Positions 63,785 through 64,000 of a stretch of 64,000 nucleotides of DNA are shown one piece after another. The stretch comes from Tetrahymena thermophila SB210. Taxonomy: Eukaryota; Ciliophora; Oligohymenophorea; Hymenostomatida; Tetrahymenidae. Under the pieces are notes generated by a model. It saw only the letters and a list, made by a program, of their open reading frames with translations. It searched no databases and was not told the origin of the DNA. The first letter of the stretch is position 1. Every line of letters begins with the position of its first letter. The stretch spans positions 1-64,000 of the forward strand of contig NW_002475955.1 in assembly GCF_000189635.1 (NCBI RefSeq). The letters run 5' to 3'. The translations under genes and the position numbers were made by a program.

Positions 63785-64000
63785 ATGTCGTAATAGAAAA
63801 AAAAAGGAACTTCAGTGAATGAGTCAGCATCTTCAGCTAGTAAATAAAAAGGAACCCATTCAAATGAAAATTCTGCAAAAAAGGATAGATAAATATATTC
63901 ATCTGAAGAATAAGATATATAAAAATCAAGCAATGTTCTTCAAAATAACTCAGATGGGTAAAATTAGACCAATCAAGAAAGCCATTTAAATACTGCAAGC
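63785..64000 (+). CDS. 5' end of an unrecognised gene, cut by the window edge
   Basis: ATG 63785 opens a frame that is uninterrupted to base 64000 (72 codons). It encodes a Ser/Gln/Asn/Lys-rich start (MSQQKKKGTSVNESASSASK …). Base composition rises sharply toward coding values at this point, and many Gln codons are TAA or TAG. The sequence is a disordered N-terminus with no family signature, so the product cannot be named from what is present. Confidence 0.6.

Overview
The window is the left end of a macronuclear chromosome of a hymenostome ciliate, most probably Tetrahymena or a close relative. It opens with about 186 bases of CCCCAA telomere repeat (the C-strand of GGGGTT). The DNA is extremely AT-rich. 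The genes make sense only if TAA and TAG are read as glutamine and TGA is the sole stop. Introns are mostly short (about 50-120 nt), AT-rich and bounded by GT and AG. All gene models below were made by hand under that code, joining exons where splice sites keep the frame and the protein looks like a known family. Exon coordinates are in the evidence text.

Layout. Plus strand, 1.9-12.2 kb: a 12-exon AGC-type protein kinase with an N-terminal PH/TH1-like domain, an unrecognised 627-residue protein, and a leucine-rich-repeat gene in which each of twelve 30-residue repeats is its own 90-nt exon. Minus strand, 12.8-18.1 kb: an MFS transporter resembling MFSD1 and an unrecognised acidic protein. 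Plus strand, 19.6-23.9 kb: a membrane hybrid histidine kinase. Minus strand, 24.7-37.6 kb: a four-EF-hand protein, an unrecognised protein, a MORN-repeat protein with an N-terminal acylation signal, a WD40-like protein, and a second hybrid histidine kinase whose ATPase domain is split by a huge Q/N-rich insert. Plus strand, 41.9-46.3 kb: a seven-helix receptor resembling cAMP receptors and a nine-exon RS-rich splicing-type protein. Then a DCP1-like decapping subunit (minus, 47.2-47.7 kb), a small unknown gene (plus, about 49.2-49.7 kb), the calcineurin catalytic subunit (minus, 50.6-54.1 kb), a TBC Rab-GAP (plus, 56.3-59.4 kb), a GBP/dynamin-like GTPase with a membrane hairpin (plus, 60.8-63.0 kb), a doubtful small gene, and the 5' end of a gene leaving the window at base 64000.

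The gene set is rich in signalling: two histidine kinases, an AGC kinase, a receptor, calcineurin, an EF-hand protein and a Rab-GAP. Nothing suggests they form one pathway or are co-regulated; each appears to be an independent single-gene unit separated by 0.5-4 kb of very AT-rich spacer. No rRNA, tRNA, CRISPR or intact transposon was seen. The least usual things are the one-repeat-one-exon LRR gene, the split histidine kinase, internal tandem repeats inside two introns, a tandemly duplicated noncoding block near 39.2-39.8 kb, and a 0.18-kb inverted repeat near 48.2 kb.
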